A stretch of 64,000 bases of DNA from Puffinus mauretanicus (Eukaryota > Chordata > Aves > Procellariiformes > Procellariidae), in assembly GCA_023333565.1 (NCBI GenBank), contig JAJKFH010003075.1, positions 919,501 to 983,500 on the forward strand, read 5' to 3'. This document shows, piece after piece, positions 14,805 through 28,330 of the stretch (position 1 is the first letter of the stretch; each line of letters starts with the position of its first letter). Under the pieces are notes generated by a model. It made no database searches and had not been told where the DNA came from. It saw nothing but the letters and a program-made list of their open reading frames with translations. The position numbers and the translations under genes are program-made.

Positions 14805-14985
14805 AGGTACTGTATGAACTCAAGGTAAGAGATGGTCTTTCATGCAAAGGACTAGCAATAAAAATAAAAAGACATACAGAAAGTGGCAACGGAAAGAGAA
14901 GCATAGAGGTGAATTGACTTAATAAGGTTACAGAGCAGAGCTAAGAGTAGAATACAACTCTACCGTGCCTTCTTAAGTACCTCTT
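14805..14985 (+). mobile_element. Degraded MIR-type SINE (amniote/sauropsid MIR)
   Basis: The order of motifs follows the amniote MIR consensus. 'ggtactgtatgaactcaagg' corresponds to the consensus 'ggtgctgtacaaacacaagg'. 'taagagatggtctttc' corresponds to 'taagagacagtccctg'. Later, 'gaagcatagaggtgaattga' corresponds to 'gaggcacagagaggtgaagtga'. The tail 'cagagcagagctaagagtag' corresponds to the tract with 'cagcagagccaggaatag'. Divergence is high, as expected for an old insertion. Confidence 0.6.
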
Positions 14986-16717
14986 AAGTAAGAAGAGGCC
15001 ATAGGCATCCTTTAGTGTTTCCAGGCAGACCCCTGGTATTTGTTACCCTTGATTGGATGCCTTCACTTGGTCTTTCTGCAAAAAAAAAAAAGGTCCTTGG
15101 ACTGTACTTCACAATGTTGCCACAGTAGTTTACAATTATAAACAGCTACAAGTGAGTTTGAGCTCATTTGAGTGAGTTTGAGGTCAATATTATTTTTATT
15201 TTACCCATTTTGCATGTTTATGTAGTTGGCTGTATAGGAATATAAGTATATGTGGGGTTTGACTCATTTCTCCTGCAATCTGTACAAACCACCTTTTGCA
15301 GTCTGACAATATGGCACCCATGGTTGATAATCTCTGCTATGAGGCAGCCACAGACAGTTTGTGGAGAAAGCAGTTTGTCAGTATTGTTTGCTTGACTCAA
15401 AAAGAAAATAAGAACCAAATATGATCTGAGAGTGATAGCTTCCATGGAAGTCTACACATCCTTTCCTCTCTTAACAGTGGAGAAGCCAGCCGGAGGTGCA
15501 ACACCTCAAGCCTTCTCAGACTGACAGTAAAGAAGAACTTAACTCCACTCACTTCGCGCAACAGCGTACAGTGAAAGGGAAGGCATGGGTGTCTCCGGTT
15601 GTCAAAACCTCATGCAAAAGCTAAAGGCAAGCTGATTGCAAGCCTAGGAGTGAACAAATAAATGCTATTGATATGTATGTATTAATACGTACTTTTGAGA
15701 AGCGGAGGGGAAGCACTCCTAGCTCCAGTGGACACCAGCAATCACAAATTCACTGGGTAGGTGTTGGCTGGTGTCAGGTAATGCCCAGTCCTCACTGGCC
15801 CAGCTGCAGCAATCGCCTGTCTCCCAGCCCTCCCACTTTTCTTTCTGTCCAAGGAAACCAAACGACTGCTTTGCCCGCTCTGGAGGTACCAGTCACTCTT
15901 TTCTCTCAAATTGCCCAATTGACCAGTTAAGTCCAACTCAGAGACACTCTTCCCAGCCTTTACTTAGCTGGCTGGCACTTCTGCTTCAGACCAGAAGGAA
16001 GTTTTGTGAACCAAAAACCACACCTGATTTTCTAGCCTGACCTAGAAGCAGATACTCTTCTTCCAAACCTTGCCTCTCCCACTGGGCTCTGCACACTTCT
16101 GTCTGCCACAGAAACTTTGCCTTGCAGAGGGTATCACCAGGGAAATGGAGCGGCCATGGAGAAGAATCACGGTGTGCAGGAGATCCCCTTTGCTGCTATC
16201 ACCATTATCTGAGAGATTAATTAACTCTGTCAGTAATGTCACCTACCACACATTGCTCTCCAGTATCTTGAGGAAAGGTCACAAGGAACAACCTAGGAAC
16301 TGGGAACCTAACTGGCACCAGTAAGATTAGACAAGATGATAGAAGACATGGCCAACAGAGGTGAGAGAAAGATGTGGAAATCAGACATGCAAAAGAGATG
16401 GGTGCAGAATTCCTCCAGAGTCAAAAGTCTGAAGTGCCAGTGAAGCCTTTGCTTCTGAGTCCTTCCCTAATGCTGGCAGACTACGTAGAAATACAGATTT
16501 TTGGTCAGACCTACACTGGCTTGCCAGCTTTACAGATGTGCCTTTCCTCTTCTGCATTTTTAAGCTGTGCAGCTACCACGTTGAGCTTTATCTTCTGAAT
16601 AAAAGATCTCATCTTGCATCCAACAAGACTCAGTGTTTCTCTCCATATATATGATGTTATGATTTGTCCTTCCTCATTTACAGTAACACTGTAGTTCCTT
16701 AACAGTCAGAAACGTAC

Positions 16718-16812
16718 GGCCTGATTTTCAAGTGTCAAGGACCATGAAAAAAATAATTCCTTGTGAAGTGAACAAGATCTGTGTGTGTGCTTAGCACCTT
16801 TGAAAATCAGGC
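16718..16812. repeat. Palindromic MITE-like element, inverted ends
   Basis: The left end GGCCTGATTTTCAAGTG (16718-16734) is matched, as reverse complement, by the right end CACCTTTGAAAATCAGGC (16795-16812). The interior is decayed. The pattern of ends matches a short hairpin repeat that is common in turtle, crocodile and bird DNA, where the intact form reads through 'gggcctgattttcaaaggtg' at one end and its complement at the other. It is probably a nonautonomous transposon relic; the family name is not assigned. Confidence 0.6.
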
Positions 16813-18179
16813 TCTCTTGTGCTTAGCTATCAAAATGATTGGCACCAGGCATATCCCTAGACAGTGTGATCTATATAAAAGTATTCCTCCTTCAAAATCT
16901 TGTCACTAATTCCAAATCACATTCCTTCAAAACCGTGTCAAAAATATATTAAATTTCTACATAATCCAGTCCAGCTACTCTACAAAAAGAACAGTTTAAT
17001 TCACCTTGTTCAACCTGGTTAGCCTATTCTCCATTCAATCAGGCCGGCTCTATTTTTGATCACATCAGCACCAGAACAAACATCATTTCCCAGGTACGGT
17101 CTCAGGACATTCACTTTTTAATGTCTCCACTCAAACTCTACCATTTTGATGCTTTTTCTTCTGTTCCACAGTCCTCTTCCTACATTTCATATCATTTTCA
17201 AAGGAGTTCTTTCTATGGTGCCCTGTGAGACTTTCCTCCACCGTCTCATGGAGTGCCTCAAAAGTGAATGGCGATTCACCTTCTCTTCGGTCATTATCCT
17301 TACGTGTACATTTGTGAAATCAACAGCATTCTCTTTATGAAGGCAGTGACACTGTTCTTTCATAAACCACTATTAATATTTCTTTTGTGTCTGTGGTCTC
17401 TCCCAGGAAAAATGAGATGACAGAAGGTGTCTCAACAGTGGTTAGGGAATTCTCCCTATTTTTGTTGAGTGTGCTTACATCAGGCAGCTTGCATGTGCAC
17501 ACCCACCCACAACCATATATATTTTTACAGCAAATTCAGTCCATCTAGTAGATGGAAATCAAAAGGGCTACACTGCCCTGTGACACATCTACCAAATACC
17601 CAGGAGAAAAACTTGGCATTAACCTTCAATAAATGAATGGATTATATTGCAAATAATAAGATGGCTAAATATAGGCAGAGTCTATGAATTAAACATTGCC
17701 TAACTTTGCATGATGCTAATTTATTTCGGCGTATCTTGATGATTGTGCTGTGGCTGTGTCCTTCTGAATGCTTTTTAATTGTCCAGTGGTTGTCCTTTAT
17801 AATCCAGCTGCTGGCTACAGTAAAATATACAGTAATTCATGTCAACACTAGATACACAAATGCACACACACATTGTATACTGGACATGGATTACGCTTTG
17901 TGTGGTACAGGTAGACAGACAGGCATACATGTACACAAGGCCTCATTAATTTCAACAAAAATAATGCAAAATTGAGTTTATTGAACTGGTTAGAAATACC
18001 GTCAGTAGAGTAACTGTTTGTGTATAATATGACTGTAGACTAAAGTTTTATTTGAATTTCCAAACAACAAAGCATTAGCATTCCCCACACAGAGAAATGT
18101 TATCTTATTTTTAGGAGTAAATCTCTGTATTTGGCCTTCTGTAAAAACTAGAGGCCTCTGCCAAGATAAAAGCAACCTT

Positions 18180-18335
18180 TATTGGGTGCTGTACAACAAC
18201 AGAAGAATGAGCCACTGCTCCAAAGGCAGTCTAACGTACAAAAGAGATGACAACAGGTAGAAAGCAAACACACAGAGAGGGGACTTGCCCAAAGTCCCAG
18301 GTGCATGGCAGGTATTCAGCTCCTGTAAGCTTGCG
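18180..18335 (+). mobile_element. Degraded MIR-type SINE
   Basis: 'gggtgctgtacaacaacag' matches the MIR consensus 'ggtgctgtacaaacacat'. 'ccactgctccaaaggcagtc' matches the 'tccctgccccaaagagct' segment. 'cacagagaggggacttgccc' followed by 'aaagtcccag' matches the diagnostic 'agaggtgacttgcccaaggt' core. The tail with 'gcatggcaggtattcagctc' stands for the '...gtggcagagctgggaat...' part. The order and spacing are preserved, which makes this one of the clearer SINEs in the window. Confidence 0.65.
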
Positions 18336-20560
18336 CTTGAAAACAGGATGAGACTAACACCGGACAAGAGACGGGACAGCCCTTGGTGGAAAGGCAGCTA
18401 TAGGAATATTTACCGATGAGAGAGGCTGCTTGAAGAGAGTGAATTCGAAGAGGAGCAATAAAGAGCCGAAACGCCCCGTTGCAGGTTGCAGAAGGCCCCA
18501 CGCCGAGACAGGAGGATGTGCTGAAGCTGCCCCTGGCTGGGGTGCCGTGAAAGGGTACTCACGCCATGGCAGAGACATCCCTATGTGTACGCACAGGGCG
18601 CGCATTCACCTAAATGACGCTTAGCATTATGAGCATCTTGGTATGCACACGGCACAATCATTTATAGCACGGCCAGTACTATATGGCATATGACTTTGTC
18701 CTCACATGTTCATTTCAAATACAGGTGCACTGTAAGCGCCGTGTTCCTTTTAGCCAGAAAGGCTGTTTGATCCATAAACACGCTTTTTACTCTTTTGCTC
18801 CTCTTAGAAGCCCACCTGTGCCTCAGAACTAATTCTTGAGTGGGACTTTCAAATGCTCCAAGGGTGCTTGTTCCCCTCTCCACTCCCAGAGCTTTACCAT
18901 ATCTGTTCTTCTCCAAGTCAGAAAATGCACCTAAGGAAAATGTGCCAATGCTTTCACACAAGACATTGTGCATATCGCTGATGTGAGGCTGACTGTTCCG
19001 CTAAGACACATAAATTCAGCCTCCACCACCTTCCCTGTATTCTAAATGGACGGTCACCTGGAAGGAAGCCGCAAAATCAAGCAAAGAAAATATATGTACT
19101 ATTGGTCACTGTTAGAGGACACACAGCATCCAATCCATAGCATTACAGCCTGTAAAACCTCCTGGACCAAACCAGCCACAATGTACCCTTGTTTATTGCC
19201 CTTATTCCTAAATTCATGTATGCAAATCCTGCTCAAGTTTCTCAGGTACCACTATCAATGGCTTGATTCATGTAAATGAGGGCTGGAGAGGGCTTTGGCC
19301 CTTTAAAATTTGTCTTTGGCACTATCATTTTTACCATGTTTTTCCTGTTATTTTCTTTCCAACTCAAAATATGGAATATTTTGTCACTTTAAATCTGCAG
19401 GTAAGAAGATTAGCCAGCTTTGGAACATGGAAATGTGCTTCTAAGCAAGTCGCAAGCACCACCTCAAACACACAGCCCTGAAAGATGTGCTCAGTAAACT
19501 AGTACGATTTTTTTTTTAATAAAGAGATGAGCTTCCCATTGCTCTCTCTCATGTAAAGCTCATTATGGAAGCCAGTTTCACCAGTTCACCCCCATGTTTA
19601 CCAAAACTGTATACTGAGAGCTCAGAGAAATAAAAGAAAATGCAGAAGTATATAAAATAATAAATATTGGAAATTATATGTTTAATTCATACAGCAAATT
19701 ACCAGAGATTACTTGTACAAGTAGCCTGCAATGTCCTTAAAAATATTCTTTAACTGAGGAAAAGTTTTCTGACCTTTGGAGGAAATGCTTGCTTCTAGCT
19801 ATGACTAAAAAGAGATTTCCTTCTTTCTCTGTTGTGTTAAGAATCTTTTCTTCTTATAAAGAAGGCACCACAGTGGTTTATAACTGTCATAAAAGCCTGC
19901 AATCCTTTTGAGGTTAAGCTACTCAGCTATTCAACTTTTACTACAGAAACTTTGAAATTCAAAAAGAAAAAATAATGTAAGTTTTTGAAGGACATGTGTT
20001 GCTGTAGGTGATCCTGTTAATTAAAAGTGATTGCCTGCTAGGAAATCATACTTTAAAAAGTTTCATGAATTTATTAGAACCCTGAAGGTATCTTTGTATG
20101 CACAGGGCTTTACATGCCATTTATGCAATTTTGTTTCAGATCTGTTTAAAGCTTCACTGACGCTCCCTGAGCAGGGAACAGCACTGCCAGCATTTGTATG
20201 TATTTTGGCTAATTGAATTATGTGAAAATACATACTAATGAAGCTTTACCAGTGATGTTTGCTGAGGATAGTTTAAGTCTCATTTTCTTCTATATTAGCA
20301 GTATCTTTCTGTTGCAGATTTACCTTTTTGAAAAGCACAGATTCCTATAGGTTTTTGTGCAGAAACTAAGTCCCATCTTTTTGCAGTGTTATTCAGAAAG
20401 TAGCTACGTCAATGTATATGTGAATGTATGTCAACGGACATACAGCTTTTAATAGAGTTGAAAAGAAGACAAAGAGTAAACTGATTTGAGATTAAAATAT
20501 ACTAGTTCGTTATTAGGAGTGAACAATTTTAAATGCAAAACTGATGAACATCTATCGTAA

Positions 20561-22020
20561 CAATTTATTTTTCCTGTTACCAGATTTACAGATTGTATTT
20601 TAATTGGTCATTACTTAATTATCCATTTCTGCACAAATCCATCTGGCAATATTCTTATATAGACTTTTCCTCAGCAATGCTTTGCTACCCCTTGACAATG
20701 GTGTTTAAGGAATAAATGATTGAGATAGAACAGTTGTTTATTGAGAGTGGGGTTTTTTAACCTGAACCATGGGAGATATCAAAGCTGAGGTATATGAATG
20801 TATTGCACTATAAATCTATGATGGGTGGGGATCCAAATCCCTATGCTCACCAACTGACTGCAGGTATCTCAAGTTTGTCACTACTTCACAAAGGCAATCA
20901 GCTAATTGCCTAATAAAAATTGCGATCGGGTATTTGCTGTTCGCATTTTCTTTTTCAGGTCACAGACATTAGAAAACTCTTTTTTCTTTCCTGTCATGTC
21001 ATTTTTGTACTTTATAGTGTATTGCATAAACTAACCCAATATGTAGGCAGCACCCTGCCTTGGTGTAATATCAAATACTGAAATGTTAAAAGGAAAAAAA
21101 AATCCTCTGTGACTCTTACCAGCCAAGAAAAAAAGAGCTAAGGAAAAGTAACAGGAGATTTATGAAAGTTCACCGTACACTTTGATGAATGTGTGGGCAG
21201 GTAGTTTTGCACATGCTTTGGAATATGTTGTCTGTTACAGAGAAATTTATGCATGCCAGGATTGACTTGGAATGATCAGTGTTGGGGAGTTGTTGAGACT
21301 TGACTGGGCACTTGGTAACGTTAGCGTTCATCTGGAGCCGCTGCGCTCTCTTTTGCTGAGCTTTTCCAGATTGACACCATTTTAAATAATATCCCAGTGT
21401 AGCTATAGACAATGTGCATGATTTCAGAAAAAAAGCATATTAATAGCAAGCAGGGGAAACTGTCATTTGGTATAATTCAATCCTCTTTTTTAACTCTAGA
21501 GTTCTTTTAAATTATTGTTCTTTGTTTCATAAAGACTGGAATCTAATTTTTTCAAGCTGGGCTTCCCAGGCTATTTACGAAATTTAATGGCAGCACCTTT
21601 AGAAACTTAAATATTTAGGGTTTGCATATGGGTGTGCATGTGCATGCACTTCAGAGTCAAAGTTACAGGCTTGAGAATTCTGTCTATATTTTACCCTTTT
21701 AAAGTCAGAATCTGCATTTATCTGATATATCTACCAGCTGCAGCATGGACAGTTTGTTATGTAATGCATGAATAAGAGATGGATGCATTTGTGAATAACA
21801 AAGCCAAGAGTTAATACTTTAGAGGGGAATATAAAGTACAGTAAGAATAGCAAATATGCAATTTTTATCAGTCTCCCACTAATATTGGTACTGTCGATCT
21901 AGACTATCATGTCTTTGAGGATTAAATAAATGTGTCAGTTCATCTGAATGACTGAGTGAATAATGTATTAATGTGCATTTGATGTGCACATTTACGAATA
22001 TGTATCTGCCAAGCTCAGTA
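20561..22020. promoter_or_regulatory. AT-rich candidate noncoding regulatory block
   Basis: No gene is supported here. A TAATTA homeodomain core sits at 20616-20621, ATAACAAAG (SOX/TCF-like) lies near 21797, and ATGCAT/TGCATT motifs cluster around 21760-21790 and 21975. Transposon relics appear absent for about 1.4 kb. The combination suggests conserved noncoding DNA, but motif clusters of this kind also occur by chance at this base composition, so the call is weak. Confidence 0.2.
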
Positions 22021-25000
22021 AAAAAATCTCTTCTACAGAGACTCTCCTTCTTTCAGAAATGATACCTCTTGAGGCATTAGAAACAAACAGGGCTTTTCCC
22101 TCAAGCTCTTATAGTCCCTCTTCACCCTCCAAAGTAATCAGATAAACATTATTGACATGTCAGCGAATTCATCATTAAATAATCTCTAACTTCCATCACT
22201 ATAATAGCAAGGTGTTTCAGAAAACTTAAATGAAAGAAGCCTGCAGGTTAAGGGGAAGACTTTGTTCAGTCATGCAAGACATGTACATAATGTGGAAGAA
22301 AGCATCTGAAAAGACCCTGAGCCTTTTGAAAAATCTGTAACTTCTGACCAACAGAAAAGAAGCATATTTTACATTTTGTCTTATTTATCTGTCAAGCCTC
22401 TCTGCTCAGTGCTAGTATCTTGTAACTGCTTCTGCAGCAGGAGCCACGGCCAGTTCTACTACAAGTTCTCTGCCGCCAGTACACACTCAAATACTCACCA
22501 GCTGTTTTGCTCTGAAAAGAAAAAAAAAGACAACCTGGTGTTGTTACCAAATGCCAAGACCCTAGTTGAGATGCAGACAATGTCTCCAGGCTCCCATTAT
22601 GTTGCTTCAGCCCTGAGCTCTGAAGAGTATCGATAAGGGGCACAAAATAAAACAGGGAAATCAAGAGACGCTGAGTAATAGACCTTTGAATCTTTGTTAT
22701 TGTTAGATTTACAAATAACACAAACTGGTTTGGGTAGGGAAGGGAAATCAGTTTGCAGTTCAGCATTGGCCTTGATACAATATCATTTCTCATATGTGGA
22801 AAAAAGCATATTTGAACACTGAGAGTCATCCTGGTACAATGAAAGTGAATAAATCATGGCTGCTGTATTAAAGGGTCAGCCTCTCCATACCCATGTAAAA
22901 GAGTTAGCAGTGTTCATGCTAACGTAAAGCTTATCCACCTGAATGCATAGTGTATTATATGTGCATTGAGAGAGAATAGTTTTGTGTCCTGAGTATTTTC
23001 CATCTTGCAAGATTCTCTTTCCTTTGTATCGGGTGTTTTTCATCTCTCTTTATATTTTGCCTGCAGCCACTAAAATCTTATGCTTTTGAACCCAAATGAA
23101 GATTTACATAGAAATTCTGGATTTTGAGCGAAAAGAAACTCCAGAAGCTGAAAGCCTATTTTGTGTGGATATCAGCTTGTGCGCATTTGCATGCAATTGT
23201 TCAGCCTTCTAGAAAGAATGTATAGTTACTTCCTCTTAAAAATGTCACCAAACCCAAAACATTTTAAGCAAAGCATACTATGCTTTACTAAAAAATAAAA
23301 AGATTTCACCCTAAATGCTCATAATTGAAACCCTTTCCTGGAAGAGATGCCTGGCACTCATCCAGCCGCAGGGCTTGCCAATCTTTGTCCCTGGGTACTG
23401 TCTGTCTCTGAGGGATGTCTGGGATTGCTGCGCCTTTTGCTAAGTCCTTGCTACATCACTGCCCTTTACCCATTCCAACAAAACGGTGGTGGCATGGTAG
23501 TCCCACCTCGCTGTCCCACTGGTGCTAGCTGCTGTCGTCCCCAGAGCAACAGGCTTCAAAATGCAAAATAACTGGAATAATCACAAAGTCAGTTTAGGGC
23601 AATTGTTTTAGATGGACAAAAGCGCATTGCTTAGTTCAGATCAGATTTTCAGTGTCTCTGTACAAAAATGAAAGCTAAAAATAATGTATTCAAGGAAAAA
23701 CTGTGGGTTTGCCATCTTTGCATGTCTCTGTAAATACATGGGCTTATTGTGCCACTACTGAACCTGGAACTCAGTCTTCCAAACACATCCTTGGCTTCAG
23801 GTAGGGTTGTTATCTGCCTGCTTTCCAATCACACTGCCCAGTTTGGCCCACACATAGACTGATCTGTGCCTGCACAGCAGCCCTTTGTCTGAAGTGACTT
23901 GGGTTTTGTATTTCCAAGGTAGCAACCCTAGATGGAACAATAAATACTCTTTTCTGGCAACGTTTTTCTCCTTAAGATGGCAGCTTGCATCCCGTTATTT
24001 TTAAGGTAGTCCACTGAAGCAGGCTGTTGCTTTGAGGCAAAATCACAAGGAAGCCAGCTCTATATGTGGTTCCTAGGTAAAACACATCATGATTTCCCAC
24101 CAGACTGGTATTACAGTAGAGATTTAATCCCTTCCCAAAAGATCCATCTTTCTTGAGCCTCAGTTCCAACCAGTAAAGTAAAGGATGGGTCATCCAGAAT
24201 TAAAAAAAAAGAAAACAGACGTGGCTCTTTGCAGCTTGCAGTCCTGATATAACAGCCTCCCCAGCCTCTGGGGGATCAGGTAACAATGGGGTTTGATAAT
24301 ACTGCCGGAGTTTATTTGAGGGATGTTGACAAGCCTAATTGCTTGGCAGCTCGGAGCAGCTGTAGGGCCCCTGGCTGGTCTGAGGGGGGGCATTAACTCT
24401 TGGCTTGCCTGTGGGGTTCCTCATCACAGCTGAAACACTGCTTGAGAGAGGGTTACTGTGACACCGAGCTGTGAGAAACGCTCCTGGAAAGCATTTGAGT
24501 CCAAAATATGGAAAGTGACTAAGAAAGATACTGAGAGGATGTAACAGTACTACAAGAATTAATAATGGATTTTAAATGGATAGCAGGTCTAGAAGTGGGC
24601 TTTCTGCATGAGTTCTCTGCACATTTAAAGTAATGTGCAGCAGTGTCAGTTCTTGCCATAGAAGCTTTTTCCTGTGTTATCCAGATAGCTAGCTGCCTGA
24701 AAAGAAAGACCAAGGCAAAAAAGCCATGACAAATCATTTCTCTAACAGAGACAATGAGTCAACTTCCCTCAGCAGTCTCTCCACCATTTATTTTTACTTT
24801 TCACTGAACGTTGAGTTTTAAAGCAAATGGGAAGAATATATTTAATATTCTACTGAGAAACAGAAGTGAATAGGGAAACATAACCCAACACCAGCATTGC
24901 TGACTGTGGTATGAAACATTGCAGATGTTAGAATCTGCATCATTTCCACTTTGTGTTCTACCCTACTGGAAATGGGTCATTTGCAAGTCTAGCAGCAGGT

Positions 25001-26793
25001 ATATAGCTGTAACATGGCAGGGTAAAGTTGCTGTGGGAGTTTCAACTGTGTATTTCCGGATTATTTTAGTGAAAGTGAAGTCTCCATTTTGCATTACAGC
25101 GGCGGTTTTGCAAACAATTTTGTTATCTGATGTGGAAAATAAAACACACAATTGTACAATTGTTTTGGAACACAATAAAACTGCAATTCTCATTATGCAG
25201 TGACCATTTAATACAGCAATCCCTGAATTTTGTCTTAAAATTTTGGATTAGTACCTGGCATTTCACCATTTCATGGCTGGTGCTAGCAGAAGTCTGAATA
25301 GCCAGAATTTTAGCAGGAACCAAGAAACCTGCAACTCTTCACCATCACTGCCAAAAGGTCTGCATGGTGCTAGCCACAATGTCTTGCTTTTCTCAATTCT
25401 GTGTCAGCTGGGAAACAATCCTTAAAATTTGGCATGCAAGGGCAGCTCTAAGTCAGCCCACTTGGCACAACTATCCCAGGCCCAAAGGATTTCTAGGATT
25501 ACTATCTTTCAGAGAGACCCAGCTGTGGCATACAGTGTTACGACTTCTCCCTGCCATGTACACGTGCTGTCCACTTTTCTACCTGGCCCAAAACATCTCC
25601 TAGTAAGTGTCAAAAGGAAACATATTCCTTCCCTTAATTATGAATCTCTTCTTCTCCTTGATTTTATCCTTATTTAAGCATTTAGGATAGTGTTTTGAAC
25701 CCATTCCTGCAACATTCATGAAATCAGGAGTTTCAAGTCTGTATCATCTCTATGTTCTGTACATAAGATTTGTTTTAATTCTTTCTACAGATACTGGGCC
25801 TTCAGTGCAAGGATTTCTAACATATGAGCTGTAAATCCTAGGGGATCTGTGAGCTATTTCTAAGGAATGCCTAAGAAAAGCAAGTATATTGCAAATAGTT
25901 ATATTTTCTTTGCAAGCATCTAAACAGTCACTAGAAAAATTTTCAAGGGTTACAAATCAGAAAAGGTTGAGAGCTACTGCCTTAGTGTATTCTTTCTGGG
26001 AATGTAATTCAGATATGCTTGCCGAAAAGATGACTCCCTGAGCTCTAAGAACACTGAAAGCTTCCTTTGCACAACTCGTGATTTCTTTGTGTTTGTCATT
26101 TGGCTTGGATCAGTGAATCCCACACAGTGCATCATTTCTGATAGAAATGGCCAGGAGTGCTTATATATCAATCCACACCGTCTGCTATTCAGGGAATATT
26201 TTGGCCACACCTCTCTTTGGTGCAGACCTTTGGATTTTTCCTTTTGTGATATGCAATGCTGACTTCTATTTTCTTGGCAATGGATAAACTCTGAATATGA
26301 CAAAGATATTTTTAGCTGTACATCAACACATTAAAAACAAAGAAATCATTTCCAGTACCCATATACAAGCTAATGTATAGGAGGAGACAAGATTTAGATA
26401 GCTAGTAAACTCAAGCTGCTTTTACAGGCTCTCATGGCTGGCAGGGACTGCTTGTTTTGCACTGATTAAAGTAAAAAATACCTTCCTATCTGTTTTAAAT
26501 AGTCTCTCCTTTCATCACTTCTACCAGAGAAGAATACTTTGTCTTTGTTTACTAGGTGTCTTGTCCTCTTAAAGTGCTGAGAGAATTGATAAAAGCTAAT
26601 CAGTTCCAGCATTTAAGATACAGTAAATGACACAATTACCATCTGTGTATTAATGTACATCAAGGTGATTAATTTTATTTTCTTCCAGCTCAGTGAAAAA
26701 GAGCATAGTAAGGTAAAAGGGGCACTGGATTCCCAATGAGTATCTTTTCCTGCATCAATATTTTTCTTTCACCTGGGACAGTTTTGCTTTTGA

Positions 26794-26812
26794 TTTTTTT
26801 TTTTTTTTTTTT
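26794..26812. repeat. Homopolymer T(19)
   Basis: An uninterrupted run of 19 T. No target-site duplication or SINE/LINE body is recognisable next to it, so it is treated as simple sequence. Confidence 0.9.
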
Positions 26813-27662
26813 GAATGCAGCTCTTAATTCCAGGCAACCCTGAGGACTCGGACACACACTGCACATTAAAAGTAATGCCTGCTTACTTCTATTCCCTTTG
26901 ACCATAAACAGTTTTGTTCCTAAGTGGCATGTTAAGGACAAATAACTGCTTGAAACATTTCCAGGTAAATACTTTGAGGCAGCACTAATTTGAAACACCA
27001 GAGATCTGCTCAAAAATAACCTGAACACCTGTGTAGAAATCCTACACCTGGCCCTTTCTCCTTATGTGGCTCAGAGTCAGTTCTCTGCAATTCTTCATGT
27101 CAGTCGACCCATCCAGAAGACGGGGACAGCTACAGCAACTCCTGCAACAGTCAGCGATTACTCTAGCCTTCCTTTGCTGGTACTTATGAAGTACCTTAAA
27201 AACACATGGCTGAAGAAGAACTGGAATTTTATTCTGTCATTAACTCACCCTTTGGCCTTGAGCATATTATTTACATTCCTTGTATCTTCAGTGAAATGGT
27301 CGGAGGCAAGGGGCTTCTGAGGGAGGCACTGGCCACAGTCACCATGTGAGAGCACAGATTCCTTCCAAAGCAGGGCAGTCCATTATAGTTTCCCTCTGCA
27401 AACATGGGGAAAGGGAGAGTGTAAGTGGACACAGCATGGTCAGGCGAGCCCCACGATCTGCCTGCAATCCCCCCATTTCCCAGCTCTCCCAAGGCAGTGT
27501 GAAAAGCTGCTTACATGCTCCGGCACAAGGAGCTTGCTCCGAATGATACGCCACTGGCTCATGCCCGGCCGACGTTCCCTCGGCATCCCCACAAGCACCA
27601 ACACCTGCTCGAACTAAATACACTGGGGCCTGCGTGTACCAGTGAAAGAAGGGACTTTCCAT

Positions 27663-27689
27663 AAAAAAACAAACAAACAAACAAAAAAA
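27663..27689. repeat. (AAAC)n simple repeat at CpG-island edge
   Basis: Several units of AAAC with flanking A-runs, immediately left of the GC-rich block that starts near 27690. It marks a sharp change in composition. Confidence 0.85.
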
Positions 27690-28330
27690 GGGCGCTGGGC
27701 CCCCTCGCTCCGCTGGCACACACGGCCACGCCAGCCCTGAGGAGAGGTCTGCAACCGCCCGTTCGTTGTCGGGCCTGGTTCGGCAGGGAGGCTCCCGCTG
27801 GCTCTGCCCGAGGAAGGCCTCCCCAGGCCAGCCCGGCTTCTCGTCCCTGCTTGGCGGCCCTCGAAATAATTCGTGCCGTAGCCAGCAGATGTCAGCAAGT
27901 GATAATAAAATGCAGGCTGAGCCTCGCAGGAGAGTGTGAATTTGGGGTTGCCCACACCTGGCGTGCCCAGAGGCCTCGGGGTGCGCCCACACATAAGTGC
28001 GCCCGGAGAAAGGCGCCCCGCGCCCCAAAATCCTCCCTGCGAGGCCCCGGCCCCGGGGCAGGCCGGTGGCCCCAGCGCTGCGCGGAGAGCCCAGGCTGCC
28101 GCGGGCCCGAGGGGTGTCATGGGGCCTGAGGGGCGCGGGGCCCGCGGCTGCGGGGCCCTGGGTGGCACACGCAGCCTCTGAGGGGAGCGAGCAGCCTGGG
28201 CTGCATTGCTGCGTTGCCATCCAGAGAAGGAGCCGTGCCCACTTTCTGTTTGCTTGATCCCTGCCTAAAACGCGCCCGCTGTCCTTGAAATGAGGGGAGC
28301 TGCTGTGATGCCGACGAGGGGCCACCTGGG
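27690..28330. promoter_or_regulatory. Orphan CpG island in gene desert
   Basis: About 640 bases are strongly GC-rich and keep many CpG dinucleotides, for example around 27980-28180, against AT-rich flanks on both sides. In vertebrate genomes such islands are mostly promoters. No known gene starts here, so it may drive an unannotated transcript or be the promoter-like core of an enhancer. An AT-rich inset at 27865-27925 that includes a GATAATAAAA string interrupts the island. On the + strand a strong donor, CAG|GTGAGC, follows at 28369/28370. Long open frames across the island (up to 400 codons on the minus strand) are explained by the scarcity of stop codons in GC-rich DNA. Confidence 0.6.

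Larger units (their letters stand above)
14986..20560. other. Intergenic DNA with a SINE and a palindromic element
   Basis: No supported gene. An 11-base direct repeat GTGAGTTTGAG occurs at 15151-15161 and again about 22 bases later. A palindromic element lies at 16718-16812 and a MIR-type SINE at 18180-18335. The block 15570-16330 has overlapping short open frames on both strands but no domain and no convincing splice-flanked exon. A slightly CpG-richer patch at 18460-18610 is too small to call an island. Confidence 0.5.
22021..27689. other. Intergenic DNA, no gene seen
   Basis: The longest open frame is 145 codons on the minus strand (22392-22829) and has no recognisable domain or codon bias. 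A T-run of 19 bases at 26794-26812 follows 'cttttga'. A block at 24270-24420 is richer in G and C with a GGGGGGG run near 24385, but has no exon signals. Nothing else is supported. Confidence 0.5.

Noticed and set aside
22392..22829. 145-codon minus-strand open frame
   Set aside because: No recognisable domain, no codon bias and no splice signals; frames of this length are expected by chance in 64 kb.
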